From NCBI GenBank assembly GCA_032718475.1, contig JAUCBJ010009091.1, positions 68,775-132,774 on the forward strand: DNA of 64,000 nucleotides, read 5' to 3'. Shown piece after piece: positions 1 through 9,157 of the stretch. The stretch comes from Nemertoderma westbladi (lineage: Eukaryota; Xenacoelomorpha; Nemertodermatida; Nemertodermatidae). Both the position numbers and the translations under genes were made by a program. Position 1 is the stretch's first letter, and the number at the start of each line of letters is the position of its first letter. A model generated the notes under the pieces. The model was not told the origin of the DNA. It saw nothing but the letters and a program-made list of their open reading frames with translations, and searched no databases.

Positions 1-150
1 TATGTAGGTTGAGATAGCCTACGGGGTAGGTTGAATTGGCCTACAGTGGTTAGGTTGAGTCGGCCTACAGTGATTAGGTTGAGTCGGCCTATAGTGATGT
101 AGGTTGAGATGGCCTACAGTGGGGTAGGTTGAGTCGGCCTACAGAGAGTT
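1..150. repeat. About 24-bp minisatellite in TUBGCP3 intron
   Basis: About six tandem, imperfect copies of a unit whose core is taggttgagtcggcctaca, varying by a few bases (gagata, gaattg, gagtcg, gagatg). The array starts at or before the window edge and lies upstream of the first visible TUBGCP3 exon, so it is intronic. Positions 151-368 after it are AT-rich with nothing recognisable apart from the acceptor at 367-368. Confidence 0.8.
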
Positions 151-368
151 TTCTTGAAAACTAACTTTTTGGACTCAGCGCCATCTAATCCACAAAAGTT
201 ATGTTATGACATTTTTAATAATTTCATAAGATAAGTTTTAAAGAACTGCCGCAACCAGTTTGAATTTTCCATGAATAAAGGAAATTGCTTGAAATATGAC
301 AGTATAATGTTATTGTGATTAACATTTATATTTTTATGAGTTTTAATATTGAGTATTATATTCTTTAG

Positions 369-698
369 GTTAGCCGTTCTCTACTTCGTGTTCTCAACGA
401 AGAGTTCTACTTCACCCAACACCTCAACGCGCTTCGCCACTACCTTCTACTGGGTCAGGGCGACTTTATCCGCCACCTGATGGACCTGCTCTCGGGGGAG
501 CTGGAGCGCCCCGCCGCGGAGTTGTACCGCCACTCGCTAAGCGGCGTGCTGGACGCCGCGGTGCGAGCGACCAACGCTCAGTACGATTCGGCCGACGTGT
601 TGCGACGGCTGGATATCCGTTTACTCGAGGTGTCCCCGGGGGATATCGGGTGGGATGTGTTCTCTCTGGATTACAGAGTCAGTGGACCCCTCGCCACG
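369..698 (+). CDS. TUBGCP3: Gamma-tubulin complex component 3, internal exon
   Basis: GCP3 is a core subunit of the gamma-tubulin complexes that nucleate microtubules at centrosomes and spindle poles. The exon follows a TTCTTTAG acceptor, is open in phase 0, and ends at ACG before a GTAAGT donor (699-704). Its translation contains [37 protein letters not shown] and GWDVFSLDY, which are hallmark stretches of the C-terminal half (GRIP2 region, gamma-tubulin binding) of animal GCP3. An open frame starting at the internal ATG at 480 is only part of this exon. The upstream exons are outside the window. Identification is by eye but the matching blocks are long and specific. Confidence 0.93.
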
Positions 699-1248
699 GT
701 AAGTACAGTGCATACCCTCCCCATTCTAATATACTGGATATATACCTCCCCAACATAATATTATCCATTCAGCGTCATGTTTTTAGCGACTGCGTGGTGT
801 AACAATATTTCTTTCCTAATTTTTACGTTATTTTTCGTAATAAGTTTTGGCTTTATCAGATATTAAACTGATAAATAATTAAAATAATCTAAATGTTACT
901 AAATAAATATAATTATGAAATTACTAAATAATCGTTTAAATAAGTAACTATGGCCTAATTAGTGTGAAACAATAATATTATATGAATATAATTATTTATG
1001 ATAGTAAAGGTAGTTTAGCATCCCTTAAGATATTGATAATTTTTTTTTCATATTGCATTTTATTCAATAATTTTATATGATATTTCAAAAAAAAAAAAAC
1101 AGTCGGCCGAAGCCGGAGGCGACCCGAAGGCTCCTCTTTCGATAGCTGCTACCCGAGGGTAGGGGTGGGCGCTACTCCTATCCCAAGATTATGATATTTA
1201 TAATTAATTTAATAATAAGTTTATTAATGTATTTTATATTTTCGGTAG
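699..1248 (+). other. TUBGCP3 intron (550 bp)
   Basis: Intron between GTAAGT (699) and CGGTAG (1243-1248). It is AT-rich and contains a GC-rich island at about 1094-1190, listed separately. It is phase 0 at both ends. Confidence 0.88.
1094..1190 (-). other. GC-rich SINE-like or Pol III-like island
   Basis: In an otherwise AT-rich intron, this stretch is strongly GC-rich and ends on the minus strand in a run of T (the A run at 1088-1100 on plus), as a Pol III transcript or the tail of a SINE could. It can form local stems (for example gcctccggcttcggccgac on minus). I do not recognise an RNA family. It may be a small transposed RNA fragment. Confidence 0.25.
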
Positions 1249-1464
1249 ATTTTCACAACGGAATGCGTTCGGCGTTACCTCAGGATGTTTAACTTTCTGT
1301 GGCGCTCCAAGCGGGTAGAGTACGCACTGGCAGGGGGTTGGCGCAGTGCAATGGATCCGCGCCATCGGCATATTGGGTCCGGCGAGTCAGACGGACTCCG
1401 AATAGAAACTCGTAGACTCCATTGTCTGCGCGGCAAGATGGTTCACTTCGTACAACAGATACAG
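1249..1464 (+). CDS. TUBGCP3: Gamma-tubulin complex component 3, internal exon
   Basis: Continues the GCP3 frame in phase 0 from the previous exon. The acceptor is CGGTAG at 1243-1248 and the donor is GTGGGT from 1465. The translation reads IFTTECVRRYLRMFNFLWRS and ends with KMVHFVQQIQ, matching the conserved GCP3 segment FTRECM-YLRVFNFLWR ... MVHFIHQMQ. The middle of the exon (about residues 30-60, rich in Arg, Gly and His) is more divergent and shorter than in vertebrates. Confidence 0.93.
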
Positions 1465-2473
1465 GTGGGTGGGACTAGGGTAATTGCCCCCTATGGACAA
1501 TTATTGCACCCGCGTTCAATAGAAATGCCCCCAATGAGAATTGGTGGGTTGTTCTCACAAAAAGTGGCCAAACTTTTATGTCAAAATGTCCATGGATTCG
1601 CACGGTTATATTTCCAAACGACACAGATTTAACCCCATGAACCTATATACCAATCGGAAGAGCGGAAATCTGCTCATATTTCAGCAAATTTTCAACAGAT
1701 TCCATTCACAACCTAGAGAATGACACCATTTCAAATATCGAAAATGCATGTTTTTTGAAATGTCACATTGAATTATTTTGAAATATTTGGCTTCTGAGCT
1801 AAAGCAATGAAAGCAAAGGTTCCACATACCATACATCAAAATATAGCAAATTTAATGCTCTTTCATATACTATTGGTGGTTTTCAACCGAAGCTACTCAC
1901 ATTTTATATATTTAATATTTACTAACAATTAATTACTCCGTCACTAGGATTTTGTCCACCATGTAACGCTCGTTTTTATGACATGGTTTCTTTATATTTA
2001 TTCACAACATCTCCAAGTGAGATATTTCTAAACGGTGATTTATTTAGCTATCAGCAGGTAAAATAATTATAAGAATTCGTTCATTAGAACTCAAGCGTTG
2101 TGCGAAAACGTAAATCTACATAAAATACCGTCATTAGGAATGTCCTCAATGTAACGCTACTTTGAATAGCGATAACTTTTGCTTTACTAATCATATCGAC
2201 ACCATTGAGGGCTCATAATAAAAGAGCATCCGATCTATCGAATCACATATTTGATTTTAATATAGTTTCAAAACAGACTATAGTCAACGCCATGCTAATG
2301 AAAAATGTCTTCAATGTCCATCATGTAACGCATGTAACGCTGTCACAATCAATAGTGTTACACTTGAGACATGTCCATCATGTAACGTAGTTGGGCCTGA
2401 ACATACCTAGCAGTACGAGTGGCGTTTCTTTTTACAAATTAGGCAGTCAGGGTCAAATTAACAATAGTCGATA

Positions 2474-2518
2474 GTTTTCAGTATTTAGTATAAACAGTTT
2501 ATACTAAATACTGAAAAC
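2474..2518. repeat. Perfect 22-bp inverted repeat with 1-nt spacer
   Basis: The left arm (2474-2495) begins gttttcagtatttagt and the right arm (2497-2518) is its exact reverse complement, separated by a single A at 2496. It could extrude as a cruciform or fold as a hairpin in the pre-mRNA. Confidence 0.9.
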
Positions 2519-2667
2519 CAGACAGTATACTGTAGTAGTCTCATGAGTTTGTTTACCTTTCTTTATTTCGGTTCTAAAACAGTACTTCTTAATCGTCATG
2601 CAATTACAATTGTCAAACGGAATTAAGCGTGTTGTGTCCGGTAAGAACTTCTCGATTGAATTTATAG

Positions 2668-3576
2668 TGATGGTGTTACACGTGAAAGACATAACGATTA
2701 AGTTAGTGATGGGATGGCGTTACACGTGAAGGACTTAGAGATTAAGTTAGTGATGGCGTTACACGTGAAGGACTTAGAGATTAAGTTAGTGATGGCGTTA
2801 CACGTGAAGGACATAGAGATTAAGTTAGTGATGGGTGGCGTTACACGTGAAGGACTTAGAGATTAAGTTAGTGATGGCGTTACACGTGAAGGACTTAGAG
2901 ATTAAGTTAGTGATGGCGTTACACGTGAAGGACATAGAGATTAAGTTAGTGATGGGATGGCGTTACACGTGAAGGACTTAGAGATTAAGTTAGTGATGGA
3001 GTTACACGTGAAGGACATAGAGATTAAGTTAGTGATGGGATGGCGTTACACGTGAAGGACTTAGAGATTAAGTTAGTGATGGCGTTACACGTGAAGGACT
3101 TAGAGATTAAGTTAGTGATGGCGTTACACGTGAAGGACTTAGTTACACGTGAAGGACATAGAGAATAACTTTGTGATGGGATGGCGTTACACGTGAAGGA
3201 CTTAGAGATTAAGTTAGTGATGGCGTTACACGTGGAGGACTTAGAGATTAAGTTAGTGATGGCGTTACACGTGAAGGACTTAGAGATTAAGTTAGTGATG
3301 GCGTTACACGTGAAGGACTTCGAGATTAAGTTAGTGATGGCGTTACACGTGAAGGACTTAGTTACACGTGAAGGACTTATAGATTAAGTTAGTGATGGAG
3401 TTACACGTGAAGGACTTAGAGATTAAGTTAGTGTGGATGGCGTTACACGTGAAGGACTTAGAGATTAAGTTAGTGATGGCGTTACACGTGAAGGACTTAG
3501 AGATTAAGTTAGTGATGGCGTTACACGTGAAGGACTTAGTTACACGTGAAGGACTTAGAGATTACGTTAGTGATGG
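2668..3576 (+). repeat. 39-bp minisatellite rich in CACGTG
   Basis: About 23 tandem copies of a 39-bp unit built on ggcgttacacgtgaaggac plus ttagagattaagttagtgat, with occasional shortened units. Nearly every unit contains the palindromic E-box CACGTG. Because 39 is divisible by 3 the array stays open in one frame (13-residue repeats), but it lies inside an intron and there is no sign it is translated. Confidence 0.92.
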
Positions 3577-4522
3577 TTTTAAGGATTCCGTTAACTATTT
3601 TGTACAATTATTGTTACAATAGTATGTATATTCATATTGTATGTATACAATAATACAAACTAAATAATTTGCTGATTTGAAAAATATTATTTTCAGCCAT
3701 TGGGTCGATAAATAAATCCGTAAAAAACCCGTATAAATATAAAATAAATCCGTACATGACATTAAAGTGACTGTTGAATTTCTGGTATATATTTTAAATG
3801 TCAAATCCTGGATACTGATTGGCTAACAAGTAGCGTTACATTCGAGACAACGAGTTAGATTGTGGGCGTTTTGTGAAATGAAGGCTGCTGATTGGCTAAC
3901 AAGTAGCGTTACACCAGGGACAAAATGTTACATTGTGGACATTAGTTTTTCGCGAATAAAACCTTACGACTTTACTAAATAAACGGCCCACTAGTGTATT
4001 CGAAATCGCCTCATCGAGTGCTCTCGAAATATGTATATATTTATATGGTTTTGACAAAAAAAAATTTGACAATTTTTTCTCAAAATTTTGGCCACTTTTT
4101 ATGAGAACAAACCTGGTCTCCATTATAATTGGCCTTAAATTATACCTCATTGACCTGCCACGAGTGCCACCCAAACAACAACAAGAAAATAATATTTTTT
4201 CAAATACAAAAAATACATTTATTGATTGAAAATTTTAGGTAAAAAATGTAAAAGGTAAAACAATGTAAAAATATAAAGATATATTAAGATAAAACTCAAC
4301 TACAATCCCCCATTCCATACCCTCCTTGTAATGCCACTAAATAATAAAATATTCCCAGCCAACTTCTTTTTAATATTAATAAAAATTGTTCGCGTTTTGA
4401 GACGAGTTTATGAATGATGTAAACCGTGTATAGGTGATTAATAATTTATTGTTAGCGACGTAGCCATAATTACAACATTGCATGCAAATACAACGTCTTT
4501 CTATGTTGTTTTGTCTTCGCAG

Positions 4523-5041
4523 TATTACATGGCGTTCGAGGTAATGGAGTCTGCCTGGTTGGAGTTGAGTCGGAGTGTCGGATTGGCTCCAGACCTGGAT
4601 CACGTGATCGCCGCTCACCAGGAGTTCCTAGACGCGATTACAGTCCGCTCGCTAATGGACGAGGCCTCCTCCACGGAGCTCACCCATCTCCGGACCATCT
4701 TCGATCTCATCGTACAGTTCCAGGACCTCCAATCCGAGTTCTACTCCGGCGCGGAATCCGTTCGGAATCTCGACTCGGCCGCGGATCCGGAGCGCGCGAG
4801 AGCGATAGAGCGGCGTTTCTACAAGGAGACCTCACCGTACGTTGCTAGGGAGACCGTGGTTATCCACCAATCATACGTGAATGCCGTGCTGAAGTTCCGA
4901 CGTATGCTTCAGCGACACCACGACGATAGTCTCAGACTCCTCAGCTTCCGGTTGGACTTCAACTCACATTACAGGAGACTAGACCCAGTGTACGCGAAGG
5001 ACAAACAGAGGAGACACAAACACACGACTAAGTCGGACTAA
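4523..5041 (+). CDS. TUBGCP3: Gamma-tubulin complex component 3, last coding exon
   Basis: Follows the TTCGCAG acceptor in phase 0 and ends at TAA (5039-5041). It reads YYMAFEVMESAW, then DLDHVIAAHQEFLDAI and finally SLRLLSFRLDFNSHYRRLDP, closely matching the end of GCP3 (FEVLE-SW, DLDHIIAAHEAFLD, SLRFLSFRLDFNEHY). The joined three exons encode the C-terminal part of the gamma-tubulin-binding domain. The region between about residues 75 and 135 is divergent and more compact than in vertebrates. An open frame that begins upstream at 4478 is only intron read-through. The C-terminal tail is basic and Thr-rich. Confidence 0.94.
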   Translation, partial: YYMAFEVMESAWLELSRSVGLAPDLDHVIAAHQEFLDAITVRSLMDEASSTELTHLRTIFDLIVQFQDLQSEFYSGAESVRNLDSAADPERARAIERRFYKETSPYVARETVVIHQSYVNAVLKFRRMLQRHHDDSLRLLSFRLDFNSHYRRLDPVYAKDKQRRHKHTTKSD

Positions 5042-5450
5042 GTTAGTGAGACTTATTCGTGACACATTTATAGGACCCACAAACTCGCTTTATAGTCCGA
5101 GTAATTAAATATAGGGAACAATGTTGTACTTAATATTACGTATTATTTTGGTTTCTTATTACAGGTCTTAATTATTTTGTTATATTTGTAATTTAGATAA
5201 TTGATACATTGTGTAAAGCCGACAATCAACATATGCAAACTACTTTGCGCTCTAGTTCTCAAGTTACTTTTGGTTTCGTGGGTATAATTATATTTTTTTA
5301 ATAACGACTTATTAACTCTTTACGAAGTGTTAAGGGGTCACACATGAGCTTTCAACTTTCAACATAAATTGATTTTAAGTAATTATTGTTAAATATTTGT
5401 CAAAACATATCATCAATATTATTAATTATTTATCCAACATGGATAATGGT
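5042..5450 (+). other. Probable TUBGCP3 3' UTR and downstream sequence
   Basis: AT-rich, non-coding sequence after the TUBGCP3 stop. I saw no clear canonical AATAAA close to the stop, so the transcript end is not placed. Confidence 0.5.
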
Positions 5451-5880
5451 TCAGGAATGTTCGTTCGATTAACTAGGGCAATCAGATTTCCTCTCTCAGC
5501 TGGCTTCCGTAGAACGATATCATGCACACGGTGATCAGTTCTGTAATAGCAGTGGTCGGCAAATCCCATCCACGGTGCCTGCAATATGGTGCTGGGTTTT
5601 AGCAATGATTAATTTTGTATTTCCATCCTCCTATATTATATTGGTCGAGAGACTCTTCTAGTACATAGTCCACCACAATAATGAAGATTAAAGAACATTA
5701 AGAACATTGAAGGATAACCCAGACGCTTTAAGGAGGTCTTTATCTCAATCGGTATCAGACAAATGTTATGGAATTTATCATTCTGTGATTTGAATGCCTC
5801 AATAATGTTAAACATGCATGGGTTGGAGTCAAAGGCCTTGAAGTAGTCCACAAAGATCATATTCAGATTAATAAACAGTA
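5450..5880 (-). pseudogene. Decayed LINE reverse-transcriptase fragment
   Basis: On the minus strand, 5860-5830 encodes IFVDYFKAFDS, the motif A block of a non-LTR reverse transcriptase (compare VIFVDFFKAFDS in the LINE at 54.9-58.7 kb). About 150 bp further, in another frame, it reads FIIVVDYVLEESLDQYN, matching FIIVVDYVLRMSLDYYN of the same LINE. Frames shift and a long segment between the two motifs is missing, so this is an old fragment of a related element. Confidence 0.6.
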
Positions 5881-6370
5881 TCAGTAGTACAGTAGTTAAA
5901 CATTTTGCTAGTGTTCGTCATTATCAATGTGCAATATATCCGTAGTTATAGTAATCAAACTACTGGGTAAGTTTTTCTAGAGAATTTCGGACCTTCGTGA
6001 TGGGATGTTAAATAACTAACATTTTATGTTGCCCTTTGGCCCATACAAACTTTGTCCTATAAAGTACAGTTTATTGACAGACGACGAAGACCCACCCCAC
6101 CCCACACACACTCAGGACGAAGGTCCGAAATAAATCGTTCATGATGGCCAATTTCTGACCTTCGTCTCATGGCCTTCTACTTGAAAGTCGAGAGCTGGCA
6201 TCTCTAGTATTGACAACCAATCAGAAGGAACATTTATTTACCAACTGACTATTGGCCAATCCTTTTTTAGCTGTTCTATATCAATGTATATTAGCCAATG
6301 ATTTTTTTGAGCTGAAAGTTGAATGTTTCTGAGTGAAACGGGATGTTGTTAAGAAAGTTGAAAATGTTAT
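5881..6370. other. Intergenic, nothing recognised
   Basis: AT-rich sequence with no coding signal that I can support. Confidence 0.5.
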
Positions 6371-6378
6371 GTTTTGAT

Positions 6379-6533
6379 GAGACAGGGGGGGGGGGGGGGG
6401 TATAAACTGGACGCAACCAAAACGCGGGTTAACCAAAACAATAAACTAAACGCAATAGAACAGGTTAATGTTTTATTTTGAGATTAATCAGCTGTTATTT
6501 GCGTCCAGTTCCCCCCCCCCCCCCCCCTATCTG
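6379..6533 (+). mobile_element. Short hAT-like MITE, copy 1
   Basis: 155-bp element starting gagacagggg and ending cccctatctg. Just inside the ends, actggacgcaa and its inverse ttgcgtccagt form terminal inverted repeats separated from the tips by a G run (left) and a C run (right), each about 17 bases. It is flanked by a perfect 8-bp direct duplication gttttgat (6371-6378 and 6534-6541). 8-bp duplications are typical of hAT transposons. It has no coding capacity and shares its interior (caataaactaaac ... aatcagctgttatttgcgtc) with the copy at 18122. Confidence 0.85.
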
Positions 6534-6541
6534 GTTTTGAT

Positions 6542-7231
6542 AGTTGAAATCTCACGTGTGACCCAGCTAAGCCTTGCTATTTGTAATTATAAATCCTAAT
6601 AAGTTATTATTTTCTATACTGTAATACGGGTACTTTACATCACTTAGGCGAACTTACATTTACAGATCTTAACTAGTTTAGTATTTTCTTTTTGTTAATT
6701 ATTAAATTAATTTACCGATATTTTTATATTGTATAAAGATACGCTTATCATTAAGATAATTACTTTTGAACGACCAGGTTTGCACATTATATTATTATTA
6801 TGAACGTTTGTAAGCCGAACAAAAGTTAATGTTACCCCACTCTATCCCGTATGTTGGTAAAATCACCTGGTTTAGTGACTCCCTTTAAAAAGAATAATAT
6901 AATTTTTCGTATTTGGGTAAAATCGTATATAAATCTTGTAAAATTCACCCAGAGCTTTATTCAATGTATTTTGACTGCCCCCCCCCCCCCCCCCCCCCTT
7001 TCTCATCACACACTACCAGGTTTATCACGCTCAACGATATTTCATTTTCATCAGAGACTATCATTTCATTATTTTCATCAGTGCAATGTTGTAAGATACA
7101 AATATTACTGATCAGATGTACTGTACAGTACGAGCGCGAAAAGGAAGACAAGTTTTGTATTTAAGGGGACCTTATTTGGTTTAAATAAGAACTGCGGAGT
7201 TGGAGTTTCATCACAATGATTAGCGCATTCA
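6542..7231. other. Intergenic with an 18-19 bp C run
   Basis: AT-rich DNA with a poly-C run at about 6979-6998. Short frames crossing it on either strand have no recognisable content. Confidence 0.5.
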
Positions 7232-7446
7232 ACCCCCGGACAGTAGCCCCCCGGACAGTAGCCCCCCAGCCAGTAGCACCGCGGACAGTAGCCCCACGGA
7301 CAGAAGCCCCCCGGCCAGTAGCCCCCCAGCCAGTAGCACCCCGGCCAGTAGCCCCCAGACAATAGCCCCCGATCATTAGTCCCCCGGTCTGTAGCTCCCC
7401 GGATAGTAGCCCTCTCGGACAGTAGCCCCCCGGACAGTAGCCCCTC
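7232..7446 (+). repeat. 15-bp minisatellite, small array
   Basis: About 14 degenerate copies of the unit cagtagccccccgga, the same unit and strand as the large array at 9158-12838. It directly adjoins the left inverted-repeat arm at 7450. All frames stay open on minus because 15 is divisible by 3. Confidence 0.9.
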
Positions 7447-7449
7447 AAT

Positions 7450-7648
7450 CCTTACACTAGTAGGAAGGAACACATCTTGAATTGACGCTTGGGATTGGTT
7501 AATGAGCTATATTTTGATTGGACGTTGAAATCATGTAAGGAATTGAGAGAGGGGTCGAACTAGTGTAAGGAGTTTATACTCAGTTACCAGGTAGAAAGTG
7601 TTCCAAACGCTGTAAGGGAGAAATTGGGTGAAATCATGTAAGGATTAT
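7450..7648 (+). repeat. Left arm of an inverted repeat
   Basis: About 200 bp that recur in inverted orientation at 8931-9147. Shared blocks include cttgggattggttaat, gattggacgttgaaat, gtgttccaaacgctgtaag and gggtgaaatcatgtaagg. The arms are diverged with small indels. A 15-bp minisatellite abuts the outer side of each arm. Confidence 0.85.
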
Positions 7649-8930
7649 CTGCCTATTAAACGGTTCACATTGTCAGATAACAGTACAAATATATACGAAT
7701 AACAATATACAATAGGGCTACATATATTCAGTGATAACGTTGTATAAGGAATCGTTTTACAGAGCATTCTCATTGATTTTTCTGATGGAAAAGATTGTAG
7801 TAATAGAGTAGCTAGCTTTATTGATAGTATTTACTATTGAAATTTATTCATTTGATGTTCATATTTAAAAGCATTTCACAATTTATAAACATAAATATTC
7901 CAATGAAATAAACTCTTAATTTTCAAATGATGTTTACTATTTGTTTGATTTGCATTTATGTTCATCGACAGGTTTCTACAGCGCTTTTTAGCGCGTTGAG
8001 ACATATCAAGTACCATCAGGTCGGCCAGCAGGCATCTGTTTACTTCCTGTTGTAAGAGCTACTCGTCGGCGCGCTAGTGCAGATGGCTGCACACGAATAG
8101 CAAGTAGACTGTTCCTAAGCAAACCTACAGTCTAACACTTCAACTCTGTGAAAAAAGGAATGTATCCCTAGATCCTAGTAGTCAATTTTCCATTGTTGCA
8201 GCACTAGGAAACCAGGCGCGCTTCGCGCGCCTGGGAGCCAACTAACAATATGATAATGTGTTCACAATATATTATTAAAAAGGCAATTTTTCAAGCGCTC
8301 AACTGCACATGTATAACTAAAAAGTCATTCAGGAGGCCGGATTTCCCAGGAACTTACTGTAGTGTAATAGACATTCAATTTCATTGAATCCATGGAAAGA
8401 GTTTGTGTTGTATTCTGTGAAAGGAGCTACCAGCTGCGTAAAATGTTATTTGGGAGAGAGATCCCACTCTATAACTTGGCAATCGATCAAATCCATTCAG
8501 CTGAATGGCACAGTAGAACATTGATTCTGGGTTACAACTAATATGCAATCAATGACAAATTCTCATTGATTTGCACACCGACGTCTAATAATTGGCTGAA
8601 GTGTGTTCGAGAGCAATGGATATTGAGCTCAACATGTTAAGATTTTACATATTCTTAATTATCTCGAGAATTAATTAATTAATTAACGCGTAACTTTCCT
8701 ATTCCATGGCCGATATACATATAAACCACCATACAAAGTATCGTAGCGATTCACCGGAGCGTTTAGGCGGAGATAGATCTACGACAAACATACAACATTG
8801 ACGATCTATTTGTATTATAGATACTAGAGCAACACTGTTAAACCATAACAACAATGCTATTATAGGCCTAACTGACTAGGCTAATGTCACCAGCTGCTGC
8901 TTGCATACTCTTCTCATATTGTTGGTATAA
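7649..8930. other. Spacer between the inverted-repeat arms
   Basis: 1.28 kb of mostly AT-rich DNA with no open reading frame of note. It includes a perfect GC hairpin at 8212-8234 (10-bp arms ccaggcgcgc / gcgcgcctgg, loop ttc). Together with the arms it looks like the core of a foldback-type non-autonomous element. Confidence 0.55.
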
Positions 8931-9147
8931 TAACCCTTACATGATTTCACCCATTTTCTCCATTCCTTACAGCGTTTGGAACACTTTGTCTCTACCTGCC
9001 ATCTACAGTACTGTTAAGTGAAACAAAATAGTTACACTAGTTCGATCCCTATCTCCATTCCTTACATAATTTCAACGTCCAATCAAATAATATTTAATTA
9101 ACCAATCCCAAGCACCAATTCATGATATGTTCCTACTGGTATAAGGT
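8931..9147 (-). repeat. Right arm of an inverted repeat
   Basis: Inverted copy of 7450-7648, carrying the reverse complements of the shared blocks (for example cttacatgatttcaccca and ttacagcgtttggaacac). It adjoins the start of the large 15-bp array. Confidence 0.85.
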
Positions 9148-9157
9148 TTGGGAATAC

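Larger units (their letters stand above)
1465..4522 (+). other. TUBGCP3 intron (3.06 kb)
   Basis: Lies between the GTGGGT donor and the TCTTCGCAG acceptor (4521-4522). It contains a perfect 22-bp inverted repeat (2474-2518), a 39-bp minisatellite (2668-3576), and a duplicated motif gattggctaacaagtagcgt (near 3820 and 3893, spacing about 75 bp). The short motif tgtaacgc also recurs at 1930-2390. No coding exon is seen inside. Confidence 0.85.

Noticed and set aside
3181-3622. Frames of MALHVKDLEIKLV repeats
   Set aside because: A product of the 39-bp minisatellite inside a TUBGCP3 intron.
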